From contig LSRX01000254.1 of NCBI GenBank assembly GCA_001939145.1, positions 61,461-125,460 on the forward strand: 64,000 nucleotides of DNA, given 5' to 3'. Made by a program: the position numbers and the translations under genes. This document shows positions 41,061 to 50,928 of the stretch, piece by piece (the first letter of the stretch is position 1; each line of letters opens with the position of its first letter). The notes under the pieces are model-generated. The model was given only the letters and a program-made list of their open reading frames with translations, did no database searches and was not told where the DNA came from. This DNA is from Symbiodinium microadriaticum. Its lineage: Eukaryota > Sar > Dinophyceae > Suessiales > Symbiodiniaceae.

Positions 41061-41134
41061 CCTGGCTGGCCTTGATTCTCTGATCTTCTATCGACGCCCG
41101 AGGCTGCAAGCCTTCTGCGCCACCCAAACGGTCG
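41061..41134 (-). other. Candidate exon, 74 nt, donor in telomere-type array
   Basis: Minus reading: ACGCAG|RPFGWRRRLAASGVDRRSEN... QGQP|GTTTAGGGG, 24 codons plus 2 nt. The GT donor is the first GT of the adjoining telomere-type array. A + alternative, AASLLRHPNGRCVRA with CCAG|GTGGG (41103-41149), is also open. Confidence 0.4.
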
Positions 41135-41162
41135 CTGCGTGAGGGCCAGGTGGGATCCGCAC

Positions 41163-41374
41163 TCTTAGAGCGTCTACCCATGGGGTTTAGGATTTAAGGT
41201 TTAGGGTTTAGGGTTTAGGTCTCTCAGAGACTCCAATATCCCTTAATTAAGGAAGATACCTTAAATCATATAATTAAGGGATCCTACTATAATTTAAGGT
41301 ATATTCCTTAATTAAGGGATATTGGAGTCTCTGGGTCTTAGAGTGTCTACCCATGGGGTTTAGGATTTAAGGGG
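41163..41374. repeat. Long near-perfect palindrome between direct repeats
   Basis: Palindrome 41225-41333: arms CAGAGACTCCAATATCCCTT / AAGGGATATTGGAGTCTCTG, each also holding TTAATTAAGG and ATACCTTAAAT. It is flanked by a direct repeat TCTTAGAGCGTCTACCCATG at 41163 and 41337 that continues for about 37 bp (GGGTTTAGGATTTAAGG). Confidence 0.9.
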
Positions 41375-41412
41375 TCTAGGGTTTAGAGATGTTTGGGGCC
41401 TAGGATTTAGGG

Positions 41413-41494
41413 TCTACCCATAGGCCCCTAAGAAGTTCCTTTAGAATCCTCTAAAGTAATCCCAAAAAGGAACTACTTAAGGGCCCATGGGTAG
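41413..41494. repeat. HP-A foldback element
   Basis: CTACCCATAGGCCCCTAAGA at the left and AACTACTTAAGGGCCCATGG at the right. The interior is short. Confidence 0.9.
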
Positions 41495-41999
41495 AAAAGA
41501 GTTGGAGTGTAGGGTTTAGTGTGGCTAAGGGTTGAGGGTTTAGGAGCTTCGGGCTTAGAGCTCAGAGTTTGTAGGATGGTTTGGGGTTGAAGGTCTTCGT
41601 AGCTGAACTACTACACTTTAATAAACTTTTTGGGATAACATGATCTCTTATAGAACTAAAAGTGTATACTGTTTTTTTGCTTATGCCCTGAAGCTCCTGG
41701 ACCCTTGTAGTGAGACCCCGGACCCGAGCCCCCAAAGCCGAAACCCTCCCCCAGAAAGCCCAAGACCCTCTTAGGAGCCTTATGGTGAACTCAGCAACTA
41801 AGAGGTGCAGGGTGTAGGGGTTTGGGGTTCAAGAAGACTTGGGGTTCAGGGTTTAGGGGGGGGCTAAAGCCCAAGGAAAGGAGCTGCAGTGCAGACTACA
41901 GGCAGGGCTTATGTGGGTTTGGGGTTTAGGGTTTACTTGCAGCCCCAAACCATTGCCTTCCGGTTCCCTATCATCAAGTATATTATCCACCCCCCCCCC

Positions 42000-42890
42000 N
42001 NNNNNNNNNNNNNNNNNNNNNNNNNNNNNNNNNNNNNNNNNNNNNNNNNNNNNNNNNNNNNNNNNNNNNNNNNNNNNNNNNNNNNNNNNNNNNNNNNNNN
42101 NNNNNNNNNNNNNNNNNNNNNNNNNNNNNNNNNNNNNNNNNNNNNNNNNNNNNNNNNNNNNNNNNNNNNNNNNNNNNNNNNNNNNNNNNNNNNNNNNNNN
42201 NNNNNNNNNNNNNNNNNNNNNNNNNNNNNNNNNNNNNNNNNNNNNNNNNNNNNNNNNNNNNNNNNNNNNNNNNNNNNNNNNNNNNNNNNNNNNNNNNNNN
42301 NNNNNNNNNNNNNNNNNNNNNNNNNNNNNNNNNNNNNNNNNNNNNNNNNNNNNNNNNNNNNNNNNNNNNNNNNNNNNNNNNNNNNNNNNNNNNNNNNNNN
42401 NNNNNNNNNNNNNNNNNNNNNNNNNNNNNNNNNNNNNNNNNNNNNNNNNNNNNNNNNNNNNNNNNNNNNNNNNNNNNNNNNNNNNNNNNNNNNNNNNNNN
42501 NNNNNNNNNNNNNNNNNNNNNNNNNNNNNNNNNNNNNNNNNNNNNNNNNNNNNNNNNNNNNNNNNNNNNNNNNNNNNNNNNNNNNNNNNNNNNNNNNNNN
42601 NNNNNNNNNNNNNNNNNNNNNNNNNNNNNNNNNNNNNNNNNNNNNNNNNNNNNNNNNNNNNNNNNNNNNNNNNNNNNNNNNNNNNNNNNNNNNNNNNNNN
42701 NNNNNNNNNNNNNNNNNNNNNNNNNNNNNNNNNNNNNNNNNNNNNNNNNNNNNNNNNNNNNNNNNNNNNNNNNNNNNNNNNNNNNNNNNNNNNNNNNNNN
42801 NNNNNNNNNNNNNNNNNNNNNNNNNNNNNNNNNNNNNNNNNNNNNNNNNNNNNNNNNNNNNNNNNNNNNNNNNNNNNNNNNNNNNNNNNN
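42000..42890. other. Assembly gap (891 N)
   Basis: A run of N begins after a (C)9 homopolymer at 41991-41999, a likely cause of the break. Apparent reading frames across it are meaningless. The gap size may be nominal. Confidence 1.
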
Positions 42891-43024
42891 GCACGGCACC
42901 ACAGCGAGAGCGCTCCGACACGCCCGATCCCTGTAGAGGGTTCATCGCGCTAGGGTGCGCCGATCCTACCCCCGGCTAAGAAATAATTAAGAATATAATA
43001 AGAATACAATAAGCCGGTCTGGAG

Positions 43025-43137
43025 GTGTGGCGTCTTGCTGCGGTGTATGTCTTGCTGTGGTGTGTGGTGCTGTGGTGGGTCTTGCTGGGGTGTGTCTTGC
43101 TGTGGTGTGATGTTGTGTTGTGTTATGCTGTGTTGTA
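43025..43137. repeat. GTCTTGCTGTGGTGTGT minisatellite
   Basis: Imperfect 15-20 bp units built from CTTGCTG and TGGTGTG. The His/Thr/Gln-rich minus frame through it is repeat-derived. Confidence 0.85.
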
Positions 43138-43181
43138 TGGGCGACGCAATTTGACGAAGAACCCTTCGCTGAAGCTTTCGG

Positions 43182-43213
43182 GAAAAAGGAACTACTTAAG
43201 GGCATATGGGTAG
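43182..43213. repeat. HP-A right half only
   Basis: AAAAAGGAACTACTTAAGGG then CATATGGGTAG matches the right arm. No left arm is present. Confidence 0.8.
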
Positions 43214-44525
43214 ATGCATTCTGCCTGTAGGATTCCAGGTAGAAGCCTTGGCCTACTCTTCCAAACTTTCGGGCTGCAGAGGTTTGGCCGGTTCAGAGTT
43301 TCAGAGATGAGCATCCGGAGTTTAGGGTTCAGGGCTCCCAGGGGCAGTGATGCCTAGGCAAAGCCTCAGAGTGGCAGGTCTCGTGTGTTGTTGAGCCATA
43401 GTTTTGTACTCTGGATCCAGACCTGCGATCTCAACCTAGAATCTCGAGCTTAGGAACTGTTCTAGCGATTCAGGGTTGCGAATAGGGCTTGTGAGTTCTA
43501 CTTCGTTTCTCCCTTTCGAGCGGAACAACACCCCTCCATGTATATTCCGAGACATTATCCAATAGCCATAGTTCGCTAGGCACGGGACAAGCTGCCGTAT
43601 TGAGGGTTTTGGGATCCATACGAAGAGTAAGTCTTCGTCGTCGTAGTCAGCATGGAATTTTCATGATCTCGGGCATTTGCTGCGCTGCGGCCGTGCTTGA
43701 GTACAAGCCCCGAGCCAAACGCTGATATAGACACTTAATCCTAAAACCGCAATCCCTCACCCAAACACAAGATGCCCAGAAACAGCGACATCCCTAGCCG
43801 CACCTGAACTCGTAATCATAATGAGGAACCCTATAAAGGTGCTGTAGGTTTCTGTAGGGTTCAGGTAATAAGACTAAGCCCACCAGAATATGTGTGACGC
43901 ACGCAGGTAAACGGTTTGCTCCAGGTCAACTTGACCAAGGCCTCTACCCTTCGGGTCGGGTTGCAGGATTTGTGCTTGGATCTGCAGATATGCGGGAGGT
44001 TTGAGAGTTTGTCGCTGTGGGTTTTCGATAATCCAACCCTGAACCCTAAAACCCTAAACCCTAAACCCTCGCCACTCGGTGACGGAATTGTCAGCCCCAG
44101 CGCCATATCTTCCTTCTTGCTGCTGTTTGATCGTTTGCGTTAGTTTTGATTTTGGCATCCTTCTTCGTATCCTACAGCGACAATTTATGGTACTTTCCAG
44201 TACTGTAAGGCACGACGCATTTCCACAAAGGCCGCTAGCTCCCAGTCAAGACATATGCCCCAAGTTTAATGTTGATGTTGAGAGGATATTCCATGGTTCG
44301 AGCATGGTTGGGGCTTAGACCTTAATCCCTAAGCCCTAGGCCTCAAACCCTAAATCCTGAACTTGTAAATCCTAAGCTTAATTACGTTGAATTGGACTCC
44401 AACCGGACAACGGCAGAACGTTCAAGCACTCCTGTTGCAAAATGTGGTCTTGGATTCAGTTACATGAACATTTGAAACTGTGGGGCATGCCATATCCCTT
44501 CGGACTCTGTGCTACTGTTTATTAT
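43214..44525. other. Mostly unique stretch
   Basis: Sparse telomere-type motifs: G at 43318-43332, C at 44033-44070, and C again at 44320-44380. Short frames near 43916-44318 lack domains. Nothing else is seen. Confidence 0.35.
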
Positions 44526-44597
44526 CATCCTGCATTGCCTTAAGGACCCTAAACTATGGGAATTATGGTATATTCCATATGATTGGTAATGCAGGAT
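44526..44597. repeat. HP-G foldback element, copy 2 (72 bp, inverted)
   Basis: ATCCTGCATTGCC and GGTAATGCAGGAT are the terminal inverted repeats. Its reverse complement aligns with 40122-40193 at roughly 80% by eye. Confidence 0.85.
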
Positions 44598-44756
44598 TTA
44601 GATCATCAGCCGTAGTTTCTTACGAAGCAAGCCCTTAACCTCCCGAACCTCCAAACCCGAGCTTCCAGTGCTGCAGGTGGAGCAGTGTGCCAGCGGCGCC
44701 GGGTTCTGAGGGGCATGTTTTTTTTTTTTTGCCGCGGCTTCACGGGATGTAGATGC

Positions 44757-44850
44757 CCTAGACCCTAAACTCTATAGGCCCTAGACTCTAAACCCTATGG
44801 GCCCTTGACCCTAAACCCTATAGGCCTTAGACCCTAAACCCTAAACCCTC
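44757..44850. repeat. Telomere-type array, C orientation, GCCCTAGACCCTAAACTCTA units
   Basis: Three larger units (about 30 bp) of ATAGGCCCTAGACTCTAAACC type, then CCCTAAA. Confidence 0.88.
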
Positions 44851-45219
44851 AGTAGATCCAGAAAGCCGACTTCAGAGGTCATGACATGGTTGGGCGTATG
44901 GGTTTCCACATTCCGGTCTCCATGCGTGCGCGGTAAACAATGCACAAAGGGGTCGCGACAGGCTGGCACGTTCCAATTTCAAGAAGCCTTCAAAACTTTT
45001 TGTGGGGTCTCCTAAGCCCTATAAATCCTAATTCCCAAGACCCGAAATGCCAAGGTTCAGGCTCTGGGGTCTTGGGGAGGCTCTCTCCCTTGCAGGAGGC
45101 CATAGGCCCCCCAAAAACTGGGCCCCAGAACCACCGGAGTCCTGCAGAGGGCCCACTAAAGGCTCGGAGAGGGCCCGGGCCCGATAAAGTGCCCTTCTCC
45201 GCAAGCCTGAAGGCCTCTA

Positions 45220-45550
45220 GGTTGAAGGTTTAGGGTTCAGGGTTGAAGGTTGAGGGTTTAGGGTTGAAGGTTTAGGGTTTAGGGTTGAAGGTTTAGGGTT
45301 TAGGGTTCAGGGTTTAGGGTTTAGGGTTGAAGGTTTAGGGTTTAGGGTTTAGGGTTGAGGGTTTAGGGTTGAAGGTTGAAGGTTTAGGGTTTAGGGTTGA
45401 AGGTTTAGGGTTTAGGGTTGAAGGTTTAGGGTTTAGGGTTGAAGGTTTAGGGTTTAGGGTTTAAGGTTTAGGGTTTAGGGTTTAGAGTTTAAGGTTTAGG
45501 GTTCAGGGTTCAGGGTTTAAGGTTGGGGTTTAGGGTTGAAGGTTTAGGGA
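45220..45550. repeat. Long G array with higher-order TTGAAGGTTTAGGG unit
   Basis: About 330 bp in which TTTAGGG pairs alternate with TTGAAGG, giving a recurrent 21 bp period (TTGAAGGTTTAGGGTTTAGG). It is the most regular higher-order telomere-type repeat in the window. Confidence 0.95.
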
Positions 45551-45724
45551 GCCTAGTAGGTAGTACCGATTTTTTTGTTTGGTCAGATAGTGCTAATGTT
45601 TAGAGGATCCGAACTATAACTGCATGTTCTTTAAAGTCCCTATCTAGGGATAGCTCGAGGGTCTCTTGGGGTCTTGGCCCTCATGGCGATGACCTATAGT
45701 CTCCGCTGTAGTTCCTTGATCATT

Positions 45725-45831
45725 GGTAGTTCTCTAAATTAGGTTCCCTTTAACTTTTAGGTCCCCAACATAGTACAGCGCCATTATTTAAAAAAAAGCC
45801 CTAAAAGAGACCCTAATTTAGAGAACTACCC
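45725..45831. repeat. HP-B foldback element, copy 3
   Basis: GGTAGTTCTCTAAATTAGGT at the left and CCCTAATTTAGAGAACTACC at the right form a near-perfect terminal pair. The core is GGTCCCCAACATAGTACAGC. Confidence 0.93.
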
Positions 45832-45954
45832 ACATCCAACCAAGGGCCTATAGGTAGATAGAACCAAAAGCCTACAGTATAAGACCTTCTGGAACGCTAG
45901 GGGTCCATACACCGTGGCACCCGGGCCTCCAAGTAGTCAGAGGTACTGCATCTA

Positions 45955-46062
45955 CTACCCATAGGCCCCTAAGTAGTTCCTTTTTGGGGATTACCTTATT
46001 ATAGGATTCTAAATTAAATATAAGCCATAATTAAAAAGGAACTACTTAGGGGCCTATGGGTA
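45955..46062. repeat. HP-A foldback element
   Basis: CTACCCATAGGCCCCTAAGT at the left and AACTACTTAGGGGCCTATGG at the right, with the interior TTACCTTATTATAGGATTCT typical of the family. Confidence 0.95.
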
Positions 46063-46083
46063 TTTGGGAACATGGACCTTTAG

Positions 46084-46163
46084 CACGCAACCCTCCCTCG
46101 TCCGAGGCCATCTACTGCCAGATTATCGATTCCTGTCAGCCTGGCAGTGTGGCCATGCGCAAG
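46084..46163 (+). other. Candidate exon, 80 nt
   Basis: TTTAG precedes 46084. The frame PPSSEAIYCQIIDSCQPGSV then AMRK is open, with 17 of 22 core codons ending in G/C. It ends AAG|GCGGG (GC donor) or, four bases later, GCGG|GTGC. Dinoflagellates use GC and GA donors as well as GT. The minus frame is less plausible. No family is recognised. Confidence 0.45.
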
Positions 46164-46199
46164 GCGGGTGCTTTTCGGGGCGGGCTTTTTTTCGGGGTA

Positions 46200-47079
46200 G
46201 ACCGCCCCTAAACCCCAAACCCGACAAACCCTAAGCCTCAAGTCCTACAAACCCTATCAACCCTAGAGTGTCGACTTACGTGTCCGAAATACACAAATGA
46301 CAGCGCGTTCACAGTATATAGTCCGGGGTCCTTTCAGGTTTTTTTGGGGGTTGATATGAATGCACGGCTCCTCAGGGTGTGAATGTCAGGCGGGCCTTGT
46401 TATGGGGATACTCGTCCAAAAGTTGACTTTCCTTATGGTTTAGGAATTCAGGGTGCTGGGTTTAGCGTATAGGTTCACTGAGCGAATCGTTTTTCTTGTT
46501 TGAGCTGTTGGGGTTTGAGGGTTCATGATTCCCAAAGAGACAGAATGTCCACTTCAAGAGTCCACCCGTACTACCACCATGGAATTTCGGCCCTTGCTGC
46601 TGTTGGGACCCTGCATCCGTAGATACTAGTACATAGCCCCAAAGTCCGTGATAGTAACCCTTACAGGCCCCTTTGATTGGAAATGGGGCCCGAAACCCTG
46701 AACCCAAAGCCTTCTAGACCACCCTAAACCCTAAACCTTAAGATCCCAAAGAGCCCTTTACAAGGAGCCCTGTTCTAGTTATGAACCTCCTGGAAATCCG
46801 AAGCTTCGCTTCTGGCACTCCATGTTTGTGTAGAGTATCTTGACGGCTTAGGACTTAGGGTGTAGAGGGCTGCAGGGTTTAGGTTAAAAAAACCCTACTT
46901 AAACAAAAAAACCTTCCAAAATCCACTCTAACCCTAAACCCTAAGCCCTAAATCCTTAAGGGGGTTAGAGGAGGGGTTTAGAGGGGTTCAGGGTTTGGCG
47001 GTTTTTGGGTTCAGGGTCTGAAGCTCGGGGAGTCGGCCTTGATCCTTCCAGCCTCGACCTTCTGCACTTCTGAGCTCGA
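46200..47079. other. Mixed stretch with small inverted telomere-type blocks
   Basis: C-type at 46200-46265, 46690-46760 and 46925-46960; G-type at 46850-46890 and 46965-47020. A direct A/T hairpin occurs at 46885-46915 (GGTTAAAAAAACCC). No gene is called. Confidence 0.4.
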
Positions 47080-47205
47080 GGGTTTAGGGTTTGGGGTTTA
47101 GGGTTAGGGGTTTAGGGCTTAGGGTTTGGGGTTTAGGGTTTAGGGTTTGGGGTGTAGGGTTTAGGGTTTAGGGGTTTGGGATTTAGGGTTTAGGGTTTAG
47201 GAGCT
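47080..47205. repeat. Telomere-type array, G orientation
   Basis: TTTAGGG, TTTGGGG and TTTAGGGG units, about 125 bp. Confidence 0.93.
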
Positions 47206-47239
47206 CTAGCATGATGATGGTCTACCTTACCCGAACGAA

Positions 47240-47371
47240 GGGTACATGTCCCCCAAATAGTAGGGTAGATGTCCACAAATAGTACATATACTTTGGTTTC
47301 AAAGTATAACTATATAATATGTGGCCTACTTCAATTCCAAAAAATGTTACACTATGAGTACATGGACCCCT
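47240..47371. repeat. HP-C foldback element, expanded left arm
   Basis: GGTACATGTCCCCCAAATAG is partly repeated as GTAGATGTCCACAAATAGTA. The right arm is ATGAGTACATGGACCCCTAG. Confidence 0.85.
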
Positions 47372-47502
47372 AGGGCTTAATGAACCTTTGGACCCTAAAC
47401 CCTAAACCCCTAAACCCCTAAACCCTGATTTAGGGTGATTGTACGGAAACTCATAGTTCCACCGAGCCCTACAACATGTCGGTTGCCTGCCGCCCTCCGC
47501 AG

Positions 47503-47556
47503 CCTCTGCTCGCCTCATTCGTCTGGAGCTGGGAGCTTGTAGACTGCGCCAGAGCT
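47503..47556. other. Weak exon-like island
   Basis: CCGCAG|... is open on + in two frames (PLLASFVWSWELVDCAR or SARLIRLELGACRLRQS). There is no clear GT donor. C-type blocks lie on both sides. Confidence 0.2.
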
Positions 47557-47844
47557 AACCCTGTAAACCCTGTACCCTATACCCTGATCCGTAGGGGTTC
47601 AGGGTTTCAGAGCTGCTTCTGACAAGAACCCCAAAGCCCTTGTTCCCTGAACCTGGGACGGGACCCTAGAAGCCCTAATCCCAATGAAGCCAGTCATTCA
47701 AAGCGCAGTTACCTTTGTAGTCGGCTGCTGCTCTTCTCTGCAGTTATACACCCTGAACTCTGACGACATAGTATACGAACCCATGGATATGTGGACAGCT
47801 GGGCTTGAGGAGCCACCCCACCCAGATCCAGCCAACTTTATGGT

Positions 47845-47920
47845 TTATATATAGAAATATATATATATATATATATATAAAGTAGCCCCAAAAAGGAACT
47901 ACTTCGGGGCCTATGGGTAA
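47845..47920. repeat. (TA)n fused to an HP-A right half
   Basis: (AT)n at 47856-47879 is immediately followed by CCCCAAAAAGGAACTACTTC and GGGGCCTATGGGTAA, an HP-A right arm. The left half is replaced by the microsatellite. Confidence 0.85.
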
Positions 47921-48034
47921 TGATGAACCCTAGCGAAGTCTGTCCTAGATGCTAAGGCTCTTCAGGCCCCCAAAAAATAAGCAAACCATCATCTGCTCCG
48001 AATCTCACCGATGTGGTGGACCCTGGCATTGTTG

Positions 48035-48175
48035 CTTAGGGTTTAGGGCTTTAGGGGTTTGGGGATTAGGGTTTTAGGGGTTTGGGGTTTAGGGTTTAGG
48101 GTTTTAGGCTTAGGGGTTTAGGGTTTCGGGTTTAGGATTTTAGGGGTTCTGGGCTTTAGGGGTTTAGGGGTTTGC
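48035..48175. repeat. Telomere-type array, G orientation
   Basis: TTTAGGGG, TTTGGGG and TTTCGGG units for about 140 bp. Confidence 0.9.
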
Positions 48176-48576
48176 TGGGCGAGGGGCTTCGACATGAATT
48201 CTGTACCTTGGGTCCGGTTCTTGCGCACGGCTTCTGAGGCTTCAGTTCCTGCAAACCCTATAAGGGTCCGAAGGACCTATTAGGGTTTAGGATTTAGGAC
48301 CTATTAGGGTTTAGAGTTTAGGGTTTAGATAATGAGATACTTGGGCTACGGCTTGTGGTAATAGGTTACTCTTCGGGAAAGGATATGATTATTCGATACT
48401 CGGACCCCTCGGGTAAGCTTCGGGGCAAACCGTTTAGCTATCGCCAGACTATGCTCGATGATCGGGGAGGGCATGCCGGAACACACAGGGGGCAAGGTTC
48501 AGGCCGTGTGCCTTAAAACCTAAACCCTAAAGGGTCATCTGAACTCAAGCCTTGTGGTTTCGGATACTAGAGGGGT

Positions 48577-48691
48577 CGAAAATAATTTCCAATAGTTCTA
48601 TGTTGGGAGTTCCATATTGTCGGTATAGTAGTGTAAGATAGCCCAACGCCCCATTCTAATCATCAAGCCCCCCCCCCATATTACTAGAGTA
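48577..48691. repeat. HP-E element
   Basis: ATGTTGGGAGTTCCATATTG and AAGATAGCCCAACGCCCC form the inner pair, followed by CATTCTAATCATCAAGCCCC, the family tail with an expanded C run. Confidence 0.8.
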
Positions 48692-48847
48692 GCAGGGTTG
48701 GATGCTTCTGAGATTCCGTTTAGGGCCAAACCCAAAACCCTAAACCCTAAACCGCAGTTTAGGGGTCACAGGACCTCTGCTTCGCTGCAGGTTTCGGGGC
48801 TTCAATCAGGGGCTGAGAGCGGAGAACTGACTTGTCTTCAGGAACAC

Positions 48848-48910
48848 CTCCATTGTAGTTCCTTTTGGGGTTTGGGGCAGGCTAAACCAAAAGAAGGAGC
48901 CAGAATGGAG
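48848..48910. repeat. HP-I foldback element
   Basis: CTCCATTGTAGTTCCTTTTG and CAAAAGAAGGAGCCAGAATG are inverted arms. Single arms recur at 60381-60410 and, in the other orientation, near 41868-41897. Confidence 0.65.
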
Positions 48911-49708
48911 ACTATCCAGAGGTTCCCCATGTGTACCACCATGGCATTAGACCCCAAGACCATTTTCTGGCGACGTAGTTCCAGAACCAAACCAGAGACG
49001 AGGCCTCTTAGCCCTCATGCAACTCGATATGTAAACCCTGGCTCAGACCTGTTGTAACTTATTGTAACTTATAATAGTAGTATACATGGACCCTCTTTGC
49101 ATAAGTCTTCGTCCTAAACCCCTGTAAACCGTAAACTGTGGCTTCTTGGAATTCAAGAACGGAACAGATGCAAGTTAGCCGAAACACACGAACTTCCTTC
49201 GAGCCCCACAAGCCCTAAGCTTGAATCCTTCAACTGTCAACCCGTAAACCCTCAGCCCTAAATCCTGAACTCGACTGCAAAAGCCCTACTCCTAGACAAA
49301 AACCTAAATCATATACCTCTTCGACCCTAATGCTTGAACAGTTAAAGCCCAAAACCCTCATCCCCGAAACCCCTAATTTCCCCAACGTATCCGAAGTAGC
49401 GACACAGCCTGGGAATAATTACTCACACAAACCCAATTCCAATTCCTAATTTGTGGACCCTGCTTTCTACTAAACTATGGTGGTACTTAAGATATATGGC
49501 TCTACACAAGCATGCCAGGGCTGCTTTGCGAAGGGTGACATGTGCGCCCGCGGCAAAGGTGGCACATGCTGATGCTTGCGTGTTATGGGTGCACCTGTCG
49601 ATCCATTAACCTATTGCGGAAGGGCAGTAGCCTACAATCATTGTGTTCCGAAGCCCTTGGCCTCAAGCCCTTACCCCCGCAACCTGCCATATAACTGGTA
49701 GGGTTAGA
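48911..49708. other. Unassigned stretch with weak C-type motifs
   Basis: A half HP-C arm at about 49070-49095 (GTAGTATACATGGACCC) and weak CCCTAAA-like units at 49200-49400. Otherwise unique. No gene is called. Confidence 0.4.
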
Positions 49709-49806
49709 GGCCAATATAGGAGCCTGAATACTTACCAATATTATTCCTTAGGGCTCCTTGTTATAATCATACTATGCTAGAATATACCCCAGACCCTATT
49801 CTACTA
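49709..49806. repeat. HP-E element
   Basis: GAGGCCAATATAGGAGCC at the left end, the inner GGGCTCCTTGTTATAATCAT and the tail AATATACCCCAGACCCTATT. Confidence 0.7.
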
Positions 49807-50017
49807 GAGGTAATGATATTGTCATTGATGAATATTGTTCTTATTATTAAGGTGTTTCGATTCGATTCAGACACACCTTTCAATCAGAAGGTTAGCTACA
49901 TGTATTATATATTATTGATTAATAATATTAATAACATTCATTAAACAGCCCCCGCCCCGAATTTATGCTGTGCACGTGCTTGTTTTTTGATTTCACTTGC
50001 AATTAATGATAAAGGAG

Positions 50018-50158
50018 CGCCGGGAGTGGCGGGCCGCCAAGATGCGCTTCTTCCGATCCATGAAGAGTATCGTGGCCCTGAGTTAAGCCGCGGTCCGAGC
50101 CCGCCAGCGGCTTAGTCGATTGCAGAATACTTCGATGTTGTGCTGAGGCAAGAAATGC
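50018..50158 (+). pseudogene. Upstream remnant in another frame
   Basis: RREWRAAKMRFFRSMKSIVA is encoded in one frame, stops at TAA about 50084, and the next good frame (from 50159) is in a different phase. High G/C at third positions suggests decayed coding DNA of the same gene fragment. Confidence 0.35.
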
Positions 50159-50464
50159 CCTCCGGAGGTTGTGGAGTCTGTCCGGCAAGCCAACGGCGAC
50201 CGAGCGGCCATCAACAAGACGTTCGACGAGTGGATGAACTGCTCTGAGGATTGGGCCCAGACCTCCTGGGTGGTCAACCAGAGATCCACGACGAGCAAGA
50301 GCAGGACCCAGACCTGGGCGTGGCTGTGCCGCCAGGACTGGGACAAGACTGCAGAATGGAGCATCAGGCTTTATGACTTGAAATATGAATGGGTAGTCGT
50401 TACTATTACCTTCATTGTGGAAGGCAGGACCTCGACGACAAGTACAAGAGCCCTACCAGTTTAG
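50159..50464 (+). pseudogene. Gene fragment, Arg/Trp-rich, dinoflagellate-like
   Basis: A frame PPEVVESVRQANGDRAAINK followed by TFDEWMNCSEDWAQTSWVVN is strongly GC-ending at third positions for the first 45 codons, which indicates real coding history. After about 50300 the codon bias fades and another frame (EQEQDPDLGVAVPPGLGQD) becomes the better one, so a frameshift is likely. It has no ATG. It resembles a repeat-protein type I associate with dinoflagellate genomes, but I cannot name it. Confidence 0.45.
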
Positions 50465-50928
50465 GACTGGAGGTTTGGCCCTGTAGGGCCTAGGGACAGC
50501 AGTGCCGTTGTTGAATCTTTCCTCGATGTAGTCGATCATGGTTTTTCCTGGCAGGAATTGCTGTAGAATGTACTCCAAGGCCCTCCTTTGGTCATGTCGA
50601 GCCACAATATGCTAGGCAGTATATATGAACCTTCTTGCAAGCCACATAAAGCCCTGACAACAACCAAAGCTTTGGAGCTTTACCCCCCTTCCCCGAACCC
50701 TGAACCCCAAGCCTTCGACCCTAAACCCCTAAACCTTGAACCCTTCTCGGTAATTCTTTTTTCCAAAGAGTCTCTAGTAAAATCGTCCCCCAAGCCAGAG
50801 CCTCTTAATGTACTTTTTCGGATTTCGGGCTAAAGCCTGTAGACAACCCTAGACCCCAAACCTGTGAAACCCAACTATAATTGTAAAAGACCGCTTGTCA
50901 AGCCCTGAATCCTTCGGCGGAGGTCGCC
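50465..50928. other. Spacer
   Basis: Unique sequence with a C-type block at 50690-50750 and a C-rich region to 50890. No coding evidence. Confidence 0.4.

Noticed and set aside
41853..42953. Long frames of 320-354 codons across 42.0-42.9 kb
   Set aside because: They consist almost wholly of N; the apparent openness is an artefact of the gap.
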